Shown: positions 25,592-34,489 of the stretch, in pieces
How positions within the stretch are numbered: the first letter of the stretch is position 1
Layout of the letters: each line of letters starts with the position of its first letter
Assembly (NCBI RefSeq): GCF_022836845.1
Contig: NZ_JAJNNZ010000017.1
Coordinates: 17,077 to 81,076, forward strand
Source: Vibrio gelatinilyticus
GTDB lineage: Bacteria > Pseudomonadota > Gammaproteobacteria > Enterobacterales > Vibrionaceae
Reading direction: 5' to 3'
DNA: 64,000 nt
Position numbers and translations under genes: made by a program
The notes under the pieces: generated by a model
Database searches by the model: none
What the model was told of the DNA's origin: nothing
Seen by the model: only the letters and a program-made list of their open reading frames with translations

Positions 25592-26995
25592 ATGGCTACA
25601 GGTAAGATCGTACAGATCATCGGTGCGGTAGTCGACGTAGAGTTCCCGCAGGGTGAAGTACCACGTGTATACGACGCTCTAAATGTTATTGAAGCGAAAG
25701 AACGTCTTGTTCTTGAAGTTCAGCAACAGCTAGGCGGTGGCGTAATTCGCGCAATCGTAATGGGTAGCTCTGATGGTTTACGTCGTGGTTTGACAGTAGA
25801 AAATACTGGCGCTCCAATCACAGTTCCAGTGGGCAGCAAAACGCTTGGCCGTATCATGAATGTACTTGGTGATGCGATTGACGAGTGTGGCGACATTGGC
25901 GCTGAAGAACATTATGCAATTCACCGTTCAGCTCCAAGCTATGAAGAGCAGTCTAACGAGACAGCCCTTCTAGAAACTGGTGTTAAAGTAATCGACTTGA
26001 TTTGCCCATTCGCGAAGGGTGGTAAAATCGGTCTATTCGGTGGTGCAGGTGTAGGTAAGACCGTCAACATGATGGAACTTATCAACAACATCGCACTACA
26101 GCACTCAGGTCTATCCGTATTTGCGGGAGTTGGTGAGCGTACGCGTGAAGGTAACGATTTCTACTTTGAAATGCAGGAAGCCGGTGTTGTAAACATCGAA
26201 AACCCTGAAGAATCAAAAGTAGCAATGGTTTACGGTCAGATGAACGAGCCACCAGGCAACCGTCTACGTGTTGCACTGACTGGCCTAACAATGGCAGAAC
26301 GTTTCCGTGACGAAGGTCGTGACGTACTGTTGTTTGTTGATAACATCTACCGTTATACACTTGCAGGTACAGAGGTTTCGGCTCTACTAGGTCGTATGCC
26401 ATCTGCGGTAGGTTATCAGCCAACTCTTGCAGAAGAGATGGGTGTACTTCAGGAGCGTATCACGTCAACTAAGTCTGGTTCTATCACGTCTGTACAGGCG
26501 GTATACGTACCAGCGGATGACTTGACTGACCCGTCTCCAGCAACCACCTTTGCTCACTTAGATGCAACAGTTGTACTTAACCGTAATATCGCAGCAATGG
26601 GTCTTTACCCTGCGATTGACCCACTAGATTCAACATCTCGTATGCTTGATCCTCTAGTTGTAGGTCAAGAGCACTATGATATCGCTCAAGGTGTTCAAGG
26701 AACACTTCAGCGTTATAAAGAGCTGAAAGATATCATTGCTATCCTAGGTATGGACGAGCTATCTGAAGAAGATAAGCAAGTTGTATCTCGTGCTCGTAAG
26801 ATTGAGAAGTTCCTTACTCAGCCTTACCACGTAGCGGAAGTATTTACAGGTGACCCAGGTGTTTACGTAGCTCTTAAAGAGACTCTGCGTGGCTTTAAAG
26901 GTCTACTAGCTGGTGAATACGATGACATTCCAGAGCAAGCGTTCATGTACTGCGGTACTATCGACGAAGCTATTGAGAATGCCAAGAAGCTATAA
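25592..26995 (+). CDS. atpD: ATP synthase F1 subunit beta
   Basis: Catalytic subunit that makes or hydrolyses ATP. The 467-residue protein has Walker A GGAGVGKTV, the catalytic Glu in GERTREGNDF and Walker B VLLFVDNIYRYT. The DELSEED loop reads MDELSEEDKQ. Expected length and position. Confidence 0.98.
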   Translation: MATGKIVQIIGAVVDVEFPQGEVPRVYDALNVIEAKERLVLEVQQQLGGGVIRAIVMGSSDGLRRGLTVENTGAPITVPVGSKTLGRIMNVLGDAIDECGDIGAEEHYAIHRSAPSYEEQSNETALLETGVKVIDLICPFAKGGKIGLFGGAGVGKTVNMMELINNIALQHSGLSVFAGVGERTREGNDFYFEMQEAGVVNIENPEESKVAMVYGQMNEPPGNRLRVALTGLTMAERFRDEGRDVLLFVDNIYRYTLAGTEVSALLGRMPSAVGYQPTLAEEMGVLQERITSTKSGSITSVQAVYVPADDLTDPSPATTFAHLDATVVLNRNIAAMGLYPAIDPLDSTSRMLDPLVVGQEHYDIAQGVQGTLQRYKELKDIIAILGMDELSEEDKQVVSRARKIEKFLTQPYHVAEVFTGDPGVYVALKETLRGFKGLLAGEYDDIPEQAFMYCGTIDEAIENAKKL

Positions 26996-27013
26996 GGCTA
27001 AATAGGAGGCGAT

Positions 27014-27436
27014 ATGGCAGCAATAACCTTTCATCTTGATGTTGTCAGTGCGGAGAAGAAACTATTTTCTGGCCGTGTTGAAACATTCCAGGTGACCGGT
27101 AGCGAAGGTGAACTGGGTATATTCCACGGCCACACTCCGCTGCTGACCGCTCTTACGCCTGGTATGGTGCGTATCGTGAAACAGCACGGCCACGAAGAGT
27201 TCATTTATGTCTCTGGTGGTATTGTTGAAGTTCAGCCAGGCACTGCGACAGTGTTGGCTGATACAGCAATCCGTGGTGAAGAACTTGATGCATCGAAGGC
27301 AGAAGAAGCCAAGCGCAAGGCTGAGGAGCATATCCACAATCAGCATGGCGACATGGACTTCGCACAAGCGGCCAGTGAACTGGCTAAAGCCATCGCTCAG
27401 CTTCGTGTAATCGAACTGACGAAAAAGCGTCGCTAG
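27014..27436 (+). CDS. atpC: ATP synthase F1 subunit epsilon
   Basis: Rotor foot subunit and inhibitor of ATP hydrolysis. The 140-residue protein has an N-terminal beta sandwich (GELGIFHGHTPLLTAL, VSGGIVEVQPGTATVLADTA) and a C-terminal helical hairpin (EEAKRKAEEH and ELAKAIAQLRVIELTKKR). Last atp gene, followed by a terminator. Confidence 0.96.
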   Translation: MAAITFHLDVVSAEKKLFSGRVETFQVTGSEGELGIFHGHTPLLTALTPGMVRIVKQHGHEEFIYVSGGIVEVQPGTATVLADTAIRGEELDASKAEEAKRKAEEHIHNQHGDMDFAQAASELAKAIAQLRVIELTKKRR

Positions 27437-27463
27437 TTTAGTTAACTAAATTAGCCGCGAACC

Positions 27464-27491
27464 AAAGGCGACCTCAAGGTCGCCTTTTTGT
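27464..27491 (+). terminator. Terminator of the atp operon
   Basis: AAGGCGACC-TCAA-GGTCGCCTT, a perfect 9-bp stem, followed by TTTGTTTT. Confidence 0.9.
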
Positions 27492-27585
27492 TTTATTTTT
27501 AGAGAAAACTTGACCAAAAAGTTTAACACTTAAGCGGATCATCGTTAAAATTACAATCATAAAATACAACGTCAATGGATAGAAA

Positions 27586-28950
27586 ATGAAATTTAGTGCA
27601 GTGGTTCTTGCGGCGGGTAAGGGTACCCGTATGTACTCAAATATGCCGAAGGTGTTGCACACCTTAGCGGGCAAACCGATGGTGAAGCATGTGATTGACA
27701 CCTGTCAAAACGTGGGTTCGCAAAACATTCACTTGGTGTTTGGCCATGGTGGGGAGCAGATGCAGCAGACTCTGAGCGCTGAGAGCGTTAATTGGGTTTT
27801 GCAAGCAGAGCAGCTCGGTACTGGCCACGCGGTTGATCAAGCATCCCCGCACATTGCCGACGATGAAAAAGTGCTGGTGTTGTACGGCGATGTGCCACTC
27901 ATTTCAGAACAAACGATCGAGAACCTTCTCGATGCTCAGCCAAATGGCGGTATTGCGCTGCTAACAGTGGTGCTTGATAACCCTGCGGGTTACGGTCGCA
28001 TTGTACGTCGCAATGGCCCAGTAATAGCGATTGTCGAGCACAAAGATGCGACAGAAGAGCAAAAATTAATTAAAGAAATCAATACTGGTGTGCTGGTGGC
28101 TACTGGTGGCGATCTTAAACGCTGGTTATCTGGCCTGAGCAATAATAATGCCCAGGGGGAATACTATCTCACCGACGTTATCGCTGCGGCACACGCGGAA
28201 GGGCGTGCGGTTGAAGCGGTGCATCCTGCCAACCCTATTGAAGTTGAAGGCGTGAATGATCGTGCTCAGTTGGCACGATTAGAGCGAGCTTTTCAATCAA
28301 TGCAAGCTCAGACTCTGCTAGAGCAGGGCGTGATGCTGCGCGACCCTAGTCGTTTTGATCTGCGTGGTCAGCTTCAGTGTGGAATGGATGTTGAAATTGA
28401 TACAAATGTAATTATTGAAGGCAGTGTAACACTAGGCGACAACGTCATTATTGGTACTGGTTGCGTATTGAAAGATTGCGAAATCGATGACAATACTATT
28501 GTCCGTCCATACAGCGTGATTGAAGGTGCGACCGTTGGTGAAAAATGTACGGTAGGTCCATTCACCCGTCTTCGTCCTGGTGCGGATATGCGCAATGACT
28601 CTCACGTCGGTAATTTTGTTGAGGTGAAGAATGCTCGTTTAGGTGAAGGTTCTAAAGCCAATCACTTAACGTACTTGGGCGATGCTGAGATCGGCCAGCG
28701 CACTAATGTTGGTGCGGGTGTGATTACTTGTAACTACGATGGCGCGAACAAATTTAAGACGGTCATTGGTGATGACGTTTTTGTTGGGTCTGATTCTCAG
28801 CTGATTGCACCTGTGACGATTGCCGATGGTGCCACTGTAGGTGCTGGTTCGACTGTCACCAAGGATGTCGCAAAAGATGAACTGGTCATTTCACGAGCTC
28901 GTGAGCGCCGAATTGCCAACTGGCAGCGCCCAGTAAAAAAGAAGTCATAG
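27586..28950 (+). CDS. glmU: Bifunctional N-acetylglucosamine-1-phosphate uridyltransferase / glucosamine-1-phosphate acetyltransferase
   Basis: Makes UDP-GlcNAc for peptidoglycan and LPS. The 454-residue protein has an N-terminal uridyltransferase domain (AAGKGTRMYSNMPKVLH, LYGDVPL) and a C-terminal left-handed beta-helix with hexapeptide repeats such as VTLGDNVIIGTGCVL. The acetyltransferase site RPGADMRNDSHVGNFVEVKN is present. It stands alone behind the atp operon and ends in a strong terminator; glmS is not next to it. Confidence 0.97.
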   Translation: MKFSAVVLAAGKGTRMYSNMPKVLHTLAGKPMVKHVIDTCQNVGSQNIHLVFGHGGEQMQQTLSAESVNWVLQAEQLGTGHAVDQASPHIADDEKVLVLYGDVPLISEQTIENLLDAQPNGGIALLTVVLDNPAGYGRIVRRNGPVIAIVEHKDATEEQKLIKEINTGVLVATGGDLKRWLSGLSNNNAQGEYYLTDVIAAAHAEGRAVEAVHPANPIEVEGVNDRAQLARLERAFQSMQAQTLLEQGVMLRDPSRFDLRGQLQCGMDVEIDTNVIIEGSVTLGDNVIIGTGCVLKDCEIDDNTIVRPYSVIEGATVGEKCTVGPFTRLRPGADMRNDSHVGNFVEVKNARLGEGSKANHLTYLGDAEIGQRTNVGAGVITCNYDGANKFKTVIGDDVFVGSDSQLIAPVTIADGATVGAGSTVTKDVAKDELVISRARERRIANWQRPVKKKS

Positions 28951-28970
28951 TCATCAATATCATATAATTA

Positions 28971-28996
28971 AGCCCCGATTTATCGGGGCTTTTTTT
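28971..28996 (+). terminator. Terminator after glmU
   Basis: AGCCCCGA-TTTA-TCGGGGCT followed by TTTTTT. Confidence 0.9.
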
Positions 28997-29000
28997 GGTG

Positions 29001-29744
29001 TTAATGAGAGGGGATGGCAATGCGCTTTTCTAGCCAACGAATTGCTTGTGAAACCAGTAAAATTAGCAGTAAATACTCAATCACTAAAAAGGTATAGATC
29101 TCTAGCGGTAAGTACTCATTAACCACCAACTCATTAGCTCGCCGGGTCAGATCGCTCAGACCAATCACACTGACCAAAGAGGACATTTTTAAAATATAAA
29201 CAAACTGGTTACCTAGCGGTGGCAGTATTTGTCTGAATGCTTGGGGCAGGATAATTAAACGCATTTTTTGCCAATAATTAAGCCCCAACGACTCTGCGGC
29301 TTCGTGTTGTCCTTGTGAAATGGCTTGTATTCCTCCACGAAACACTTCGGCCATAAAGGCGCTTTCAGCGACAGTGAGTGCGATCACGCCAGCCCAAAAG
29401 TGATTGAGGGAAATGTCCAGTAAGGTGGGCATGCCATAATAAACCCACAGCAAAAGGACCAGCACCGGAATGGACCGTATTACTTCAACATACACGCGGT
29501 TTAGCCATTGAAGCCAGCGACGGTGCGATAGAGCAGGAAAGGCGACAAGCAGGCCAAGCAACATGGCCAATACCATACTGAGCAGTGATATTTTTATGGT
29601 ATCTGAGAAGCCTGAGATCAGAAACCGCAGGTTTGTCTGTCCTTGTGTTGTCGATGGATCGAGAACATACCATCCCCAGTCATAGCCACTACAACCTTGC
29701 AGAAATGGTAAAAAAAGAGCGATAAAAATAATTTTTTGGCTCAC
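29001..29744 (-). CDS. Amino-acid ABC transporter permease with N-terminal lipobox
   Basis: Inner-membrane permease of the polar amino-acid family. The 247-residue protein has the FRGGIQAI and EAAESLGLNYWQKMRLIILP blocks of the EAA loop and the IRSIPVLVLLLWVYYGMP segment typical of HisM/GlnP permeases. Unusually it starts with a short basic-hydrophobic peptide ending in LQGC (Cys18), which reads as a lipoprotein signal. It is divergent from a periplasmic binding-protein gene 90 nt away, its probable partner, and no ATPase gene lies beside either. The ATPase may be borrowed from another system. Confidence 0.85.
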   Translation of the reverse strand: MSQKIIFIALFLPFLQGCSGYDWGWYVLDPSTTQGQTNLRFLISGFSDTIKISLLSMVLAMLLGLLVAFPALSHRRWLQWLNRVYVEVIRSIPVLVLLLWVYYGMPTLLDISLNHFWAGVIALTVAESAFMAEVFRGGIQAISQGQHEAAESLGLNYWQKMRLIILPQAFRQILPPLGNQFVYILKMSSLVSVIGLSDLTRRANELVVNEYLPLEIYTFLVIEYLLLILLVSQAIRWLEKRIAIPSH

Positions 29745-29834
29745 AAAGGCCTCTCTTTCCCAGAAAAATCTTTTATATACTGCTATGTTATCAATGTTGT
29801 CGGAAAAATGTTAAATACTTTAAGGGATTAATTA

Positions 29835-30611
29835 ATGAAGAAGTGGATTCTAGTATTATCACTCGTTGTTTTATCAGTGGGGCAAGTGTCGGCGGAAGTG
29901 AGCCGGTTACAGAAAATTTTGGATGACGGAGTTCTGAGAGTCGGAACTACAGGGGATTGGAACCCAATGACCATAAAAGATCCGGCGACCAACTCTTATC
30001 GCGGGTTCGATATTGATGTGACCACTGAGCTTGCTAAAGATCTCGGGGTGAAAGTGGAATACGTAGCCACGGATTGGAAAACGCTAGTGAATGGTATTAC
30101 CGCTGATAAATACGATATGACGGGCAGCGCGTCGCTAAATATGTCTCGAGCCAAAGTCGCTGGCTATAGTCAGCCCTATTTTTATTTAGCGTTTGTTCCA
30201 GTGGTGCAAAAGAAAGACCTTGAGAAATACTCTGGCTGGGCGGATTTTAATCAACCAAGTGTTAAAGTAGCAGCCACATTAGGAACGGTTCAAGAAAAGA
30301 TGGTGAAAGACTTCTTTCCAAAAGCTGAGCATATTGTGATTGAAGCGCCTGCTCGTGATTTCCAGGAACTGTTGGCGCGTCGTGCTGATGTTTCTGTCAC
30401 GTCAAATGTCGAAGCGGCTACATTGGTTACCAAATTCAAACAACTCGCAATCGCGCCAGTAAAAGAAGCGCGTAAACCGACCCCGATTTCAATGCTATTG
30501 CCCCAGACCGATCAGGTTTGGATTAATTATGTTAATCACTGGGTCGAACTGAAAAAGACACAAGGCTTCTTTAAGGCAACGGCCGAAAAGTGGGGTTTAA
30601 AAAGCCTCTAA
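29835..30611 (+). CDS. Periplasmic solute-binding protein, PheC / SBP_bac_3 type
   Basis: 258 residues with a signal peptide (MKKWILVLSLVVLSVGQVSA, cleavage near 20). The mature start LQKILDDGVLRVGTTGDWNP and the YRGFDIDVTTELAKDLG block resemble both amino-acid binding proteins and periplasmic cyclohexadienyl dehydratases (PheC), which share this fold and the VLRV-TTGD motif. The divergent permease next to it favours transport. The PheC-like N-terminus leaves a dehydratase role open. A terminator follows. Confidence 0.75.
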   Translation: MKKWILVLSLVVLSVGQVSAEVSRLQKILDDGVLRVGTTGDWNPMTIKDPATNSYRGFDIDVTTELAKDLGVKVEYVATDWKTLVNGITADKYDMTGSASLNMSRAKVAGYSQPYFYLAFVPVVQKKDLEKYSGWADFNQPSVKVAATLGTVQEKMVKDFFPKAEHIVIEAPARDFQELLARRADVSVTSNVEAATLVTKFKQLAIAPVKEARKPTPISMLLPQTDQVWINYVNHWVELKKTQGFFKATAEKWGLKSL

Positions 30612-30617
30612 CGTAGT

Positions 30618-30640
30618 AAAGGGCGACAGAGTCGCCCTTT
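30618..30640. terminator. Terminator between binding-protein gene and punC
   Basis: AAAGGGCGAC-AGA-GTCGCCCTTT, perfect 10-bp stem. T-rich sequence follows on the plus strand (GTGGTTTTTTG). Confidence 0.8.
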
Positions 30641-30663
30641 GTGGTTTTTTGCTGCTAGCTTTT

Positions 30664-31869
30664 TTATTCGTCACTTACAACGCGTGAGTTATCTGGCAAT
30701 GTAAGCCCACGAGTGAGTGTTGGAGTAGCAATAAGGTAACTTAACCACATCAAGACTAAGCAGCCTAAAATAACATAACCCACGGCTGCCTGCGCTACGA
30801 GTGCGAACGCAGCAACGATGACACTGGCAAGGCTACTGATGCCTATTTGTAGGCTATTTTGCAATCCTGCCGCTGTTGCAGAGCAATGTGGTGCGCTAGA
30901 TAGGGCGCGATTGACCACAATTGGGTAAAGCGCACCATTCGCGACAGCCAGCAGACAAAATGGAGCGAGAATTGGCCAAACGCTTGAAAGTTCCCATTGG
31001 CATGCAACAAAAACCAGTAAAATAGCCACTGTCTCTAGACCAAGTAATTGTTTAAGGACTGTCTCATCTCCAAGCTTTACCACCAACTTCTTACCTAGGT
31101 AACCACCAAGCATAAAAGCGATGGTTTGCGGAACAAAGCTCATTCCAATGTCTTTCGCTGAGTAACCCAATTGGCTCATGATCTCTGGCATACCGGTTAA
31201 GTAAGCAAAGAAAGCAGCCGAAGCAACAGCGTATAGCAACACATTGCCGACATAGTCACGTGAGGCTAATAAACTCTTTAGATCATCTGAGATGGCGGTT
31301 TGTTTTTGCTCTATCTTTTGCTGATCGTTCATTGATAGGGTAATCGCAGCTAAAAGCGCTCCTGTTATGGCTAGTACCACAAAAATGCTATGCCAGCCCC
31401 ATAGTTCGGTAAGCAAGACGCCTAACTGCGGTGCAAGCGCCGGAGATAGCGCCACCAGCGGCATAATAGTAGCAAAAACCTGTTGGCTGGTTTTTTTATC
31501 GAACTTGTCAATGACCATCGACTGCCAGATCACGGCTGGTGCGCAAACGCCGATGGCTTGAAGTAAACGAAGAGACAATAGTTGCCATACCTCTTGGCTC
31601 CATGCCAGCCCCACCGAAGCGACGGTAAAAATGGCTAAGCCAGAAAATAACGTGTTGCGATGACCAAAACGATCGCTGGCCAGTCCCCATAAGAATTGTC
31701 CTAAGCCCATACCAACTAAAAAAACGGTAAGCGATAGCGCAATTTGCTCTGGCCCGGTAGCAAAGTCCTGCTCAATCAGCTTAAAAGCAGGTAAGTACAT
31801 GTCCGTGGCTATAAAGCCCAACATAGATAAAGCAGAAAGATAGATAAGTTGTAGTTTTGTGATTTTCAT
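30664..31869 (-). CDS. punC: MFS purine nucleoside transporter PunC (Bcr/CflA-like)
   Basis: Twelve-helix inner-membrane transporter of the Bcr/CflA branch. The 401-residue protein has the MFS motif between helices 2 and 3 (GLASDRFGHRNTLFSG) and N-terminal IATDMYLPAF. It is assigned PunC (formerly YdhC) rather than a drug pump because the divergent LysR gene matches PunR and the pair is conserved in E. coli, where PunR activates punC. Its ribosome site AAGGA directly abuts a 13-bp palindrome (31881-31893). Confidence 0.78.
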   Translation of the reverse strand: MKITKLQLIYLSALSMLGFIATDMYLPAFKLIEQDFATGPEQIALSLTVFLVGMGLGQFLWGLASDRFGHRNTLFSGLAIFTVASVGLAWSQEVWQLLSLRLLQAIGVCAPAVIWQSMVIDKFDKKTSQQVFATIMPLVALSPALAPQLGVLLTELWGWHSIFVVLAITGALLAAITLSMNDQQKIEQKQTAISDDLKSLLASRDYVGNVLLYAVASAAFFAYLTGMPEIMSQLGYSAKDIGMSFVPQTIAFMLGGYLGKKLVVKLGDETVLKQLLGLETVAILLVFVACQWELSSVWPILAPFCLLAVANGALYPIVVNRALSSAPHCSATAAGLQNSLQIGISSLASVIVAAFALVAQAAVGYVILGCLVLMWLSYLIATPTLTRGLTLPDNSRVVSDE

Positions 31870-31880
31870 TTTATTTTCCT

Positions 31881-31893
31881 TGAAATTATTTCA
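31881..31893. promoter_or_regulatory. 13-bp palindrome next to punC
   Basis: TGAAATTATTTCA, a perfect palindrome around a central base, of the LysR T-N11-A form. It lies in the punC leader beside the Shine-Dalgarno and nearly repeats the site at 31987. Confidence 0.55.
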
Positions 31894-31986
31894 CAGGAAA
31901 GGTTTGGCGCCAGCCCTATCTGTAAATCATCGACATTCTATTTATTGTCTCTATAAAAATGAAACGCTATATTTTCTAGTTATCTA

Positions 31987-31999
31987 TCAAATTATTTGA
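31987..31999. promoter_or_regulatory. 13-bp palindrome next to punR
   Basis: TCAAATTATTTGA, identical to the punC-side palindrome except that its second and twelfth bases are swapped (C/G for G/C). Centres are 106 bp apart. It ends 9 nt before the punR start. Confidence 0.55.
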
Positions 32000-32008
32000 A
32001 AGCAATGT

Positions 32009-32908
32009 ATGTACTCAAGATCATCGTTAGAAATGTTGGATATGGTAGCGAGGTTGGGCAGTTTTAGTGCCGCAGCCGAGGCATTGCATAAAGTGCCTTC
32101 TGCGATCAGTTATAGCGTGCGCCAGATTGAACAGGAACTGGGGGTTAAGGTGTTTCATCGACTGCCTCGAAAAGTAGAGTTGACACCAGCAGGTAAGGTG
32201 TTTCTTGAACAAGCGCGGCTGATGCTAAGGCAGATGGATGAGATCACTCATAGAACAAGACGTACAGCTCAAGGGTGGCAAAGTACCTTAAAGCTGACGT
32301 TAGATAATATTGTAAGGCTGGATAAGCTTCCGCTACTCATTGAAGATTTCTATGCGCAATTTGAATTTGCTGAACTGCAGATCAATATGGAAGTCTATAA
32401 CGGTTCGTGGGAAGCATTATCACAGCAGCGTGCGGACATTGTGATTGGGGCAACCAGCGCGGTGCCAATCAACGGTGAATACGGTGTGACCAATATGGGG
32501 AGTCTGGACTGGGCATTGGTTATGTCACCCAATCATCCGTGTGCGGGCCTCACAACCCTGACAGAAGAGCTGGTGTCCCCTTTTCCTGCTGTGTGTCTTG
32601 ATGATACCTCCAGAGAGTTGCCCAAGCGTCATACTGACCACTACGCAAAACAACGTAGGCTGTTGCTGCCAAATTGGTACAGCGCCATTGAATGTCTCAA
32701 GCAGGGAGTGGGTGTGGGCTATATGCCGCGTCATATCGCTCAGCAATATCTATCTCGAGGGGAATTGGTGGAAAAGATCATCGGAACCCAAAAGCTCAAT
32801 AGTGAGTGCTGCCTGGTGTGGCATAAGCGTCAAAACCATCGCTTGATAAATTGGATGATCGATTATTTGGGGGATGAAGAGCAGCTTTATCTAGATTGGC
32901 TGAAATAA
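32009..32908 (+). CDS. punR: LysR-family regulator PunR
   Basis: 299-residue transcription regulator. The N-terminal winged helix-turn-helix is clear (MLDMVARLGSFSAAAEALHK, PSAISYSVRQIEQELGVKVF), followed by a linker helix and an effector domain. It resembles E. coli PunR/YdhB in blocks such as VDNIVR-like LDNIVRLDKL, EVYNGSWEALS, IVIGATSAVP and the WMIDYLGDEE end. It is divergent from punC across 139 bp. Confidence 0.8.
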   Translation: MYSRSSLEMLDMVARLGSFSAAAEALHKVPSAISYSVRQIEQELGVKVFHRLPRKVELTPAGKVFLEQARLMLRQMDEITHRTRRTAQGWQSTLKLTLDNIVRLDKLPLLIEDFYAQFEFAELQINMEVYNGSWEALSQQRADIVIGATSAVPINGEYGVTNMGSLDWALVMSPNHPCAGLTTLTEELVSPFPAVCLDDTSRELPKRHTDHYAKQRRLLLPNWYSAIECLKQGVGVGYMPRHIAQQYLSRGELVEKIIGTQKLNSECCLVWHKRQNHRLINWMIDYLGDEEQLYLDWLK

Positions 32909-32911
32909 GAA

Positions 32912-32932
32912 ATGGGAAGCGAGGCTTCCCAT
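32912..32932. terminator. Hairpin between convergent punR and ilvA
   Basis: ATGGGAAGC-GAG-GCTTCCCAT, perfect 9-bp stem between two convergent stops; no strong T-run, so termination is inferred from position. Confidence 0.6.
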
Positions 32933-32945
32933 GTTGAATCATTGA

Positions 32946-34484
32946 TTAAGATAAGAAAAACTTGTACGACGGGTTGTCCGTCTCATCTTTGCATTGATAG
33001 CCTAGCTCTCGCAAATGAGCGGAGAACTCATGTAAATCACTGTCTTCAAGCTCAAAACCACATAGCACACGGCCATAATCAGCGCCTTGGTTACGGTAGT
33101 TGAATAAGCTAATGTTCCAGTGAGTTCCTAACGTGCTCAAGAACTTAAGTAAAGCTCCTGGGTATTCAGGGAATTCAAAACTATACAAGCGTTCTTTTAT
33201 TGGCTTGGATGGCCTACCGCCAATCATATAGCGAATATGCAGTTTCGCCATTTCATCGTCAGAGAGGTCGACAACGGGATAACCACTGGCGCGAAGATCA
33301 TTAATGATACCTTCCAGCTCATCTTGGCCGCCAATAAGACGTACACCAACAAAAATATTGGCCAGCTTGTCGTCGTTATAGCGGTAGTTAAACTCCGTAA
33401 CCGCACGACCACCAATGATGTTACAGAATTCAAAGAAAGCACCTTGGCGCTCAGGAATGGTCACAGCCAAAATACCTTCACGTTTCTCACCAAGTTCACA
33501 ACGTTCTGAAACATAGCGTAAACCATGGAAGTTAGTGTTCGCTCCAGAGAGCACTGTGCCAAGTTGTTTATCTTTTAACTCATTGCTTTCTGCAAACTTT
33601 TTCAAACCCGCAAGGGCAAGAGCTCCTGACGGCTCAGCAATCGCTCGAGTGTCTTCAAAGATATCCTTAACCGCAGCACAAATCTCATCACTCGATACCG
33701 TGATATGGCCATCAATGTATTTCTGGCACAATCTGAATGTTTCATTACCGATAATTTTAACGGCAACACCATCAGCAAACATGCTGACTTGATCCAATGC
33801 GACGGGTTCCCCGGCATCCAGTGCAGCTTTCAGGCAGGCTGAGTCTTCGGGCTCAACCGCAATCACTTTGATTTCAGGCATTAGCTGTTTGACCAACACC
33901 GCGACGCCAGCCGCTAGGCCGCCACCGCCAACAGGGACAAAAATATAGTCGAGATGGCCATTTTGCTGCAGCATCTCCATACCAATCGTACCTTGTCCTG
34001 CAATGACCAATGGGTGATCGAAAGGAGGAACAAAGGTGTAGCCATGCTTGACAGACAGGCGTTCAGCCTCAGCCTTGGCTTCATCAAAGTTGCTGCCATG
34101 AAGAACCACGTTGCCACCGAAGCCCCTTACCGCTTCGACTTTGATGTCTGGGGTGGTTTTAGGCATCACAATGGTGGTGTTGATGCCTAATTTAGTCCCA
34201 GATAGCGCCATTCCCTGAGCATGGTTACCTGCTGAGGCTGCAATCACGCCCGCACGTTTCTGCTCATCGGTTAAGTTAGCCACCATGTTGTAGGCACCAC
34301 GCAGTTTAAACGAGTGTACTGGCTGGCGATCTTCGCGTTTAATTTGTACTTGGTTACCGATACGAGCGCCCAGTCTTGGCATATCTTGAAGTGGCGTTAC
34401 GGTTGCCACTTCATAAACCGGCGCTCTGAGTATCTGACGCAGATAATCTGCGCCAGATTCGGGATGATTATCTGCTGGACTCAT
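32946..34484 (-). CDS. ilvA: Threonine ammonia-lyase, biosynthetic
   Basis: PLP enzyme that deaminates threonine to 2-oxobutanoate, the committed step to isoleucine. The 512-residue protein has the PLP lysine in HSFKLRGAYNM (about 62), the Ser/Gly loop SAGNHAQGMA, the phosphate cup GGGGLAAG and two C-terminal ACT-like regulatory domains (EFPEYPGALLKFLSTLG), through which isoleucine inhibits. Last gene of ilvGMEDA, 5 nt after ilvD. Confidence 0.96.
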   Translation of the reverse strand: MSPADNHPESGADYLRQILRAPVYEVATVTPLQDMPRLGARIGNQVQIKREDRQPVHSFKLRGAYNMVANLTDEQKRAGVIAASAGNHAQGMALSGTKLGINTTIVMPKTTPDIKVEAVRGFGGNVVLHGSNFDEAKAEAERLSVKHGYTFVPPFDHPLVIAGQGTIGMEMLQQNGHLDYIFVPVGGGGLAAGVAVLVKQLMPEIKVIAVEPEDSACLKAALDAGEPVALDQVSMFADGVAVKIIGNETFRLCQKYIDGHITVSSDEICAAVKDIFEDTRAIAEPSGALALAGLKKFAESNELKDKQLGTVLSGANTNFHGLRYVSERCELGEKREGILAVTIPERQGAFFEFCNIIGGRAVTEFNYRYNDDKLANIFVGVRLIGGQDELEGIINDLRASGYPVVDLSDDEMAKLHIRYMIGGRPSKPIKERLYSFEFPEYPGALLKFLSTLGTHWNISLFNYRNQGADYGRVLCGFELEDSDLHEFSAHLRELGYQCKDETDNPSYKFFLS

Positions 34485-34489
34485 CGCCG

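Noticed and set aside
30664..31869. Annotation of this MFS gene as a bicyclomycin/drug resistance pump
   Set aside because: The conserved divergent PunR-like regulator favours the purine-nucleoside transporter PunC, although family similarity alone would allow either.
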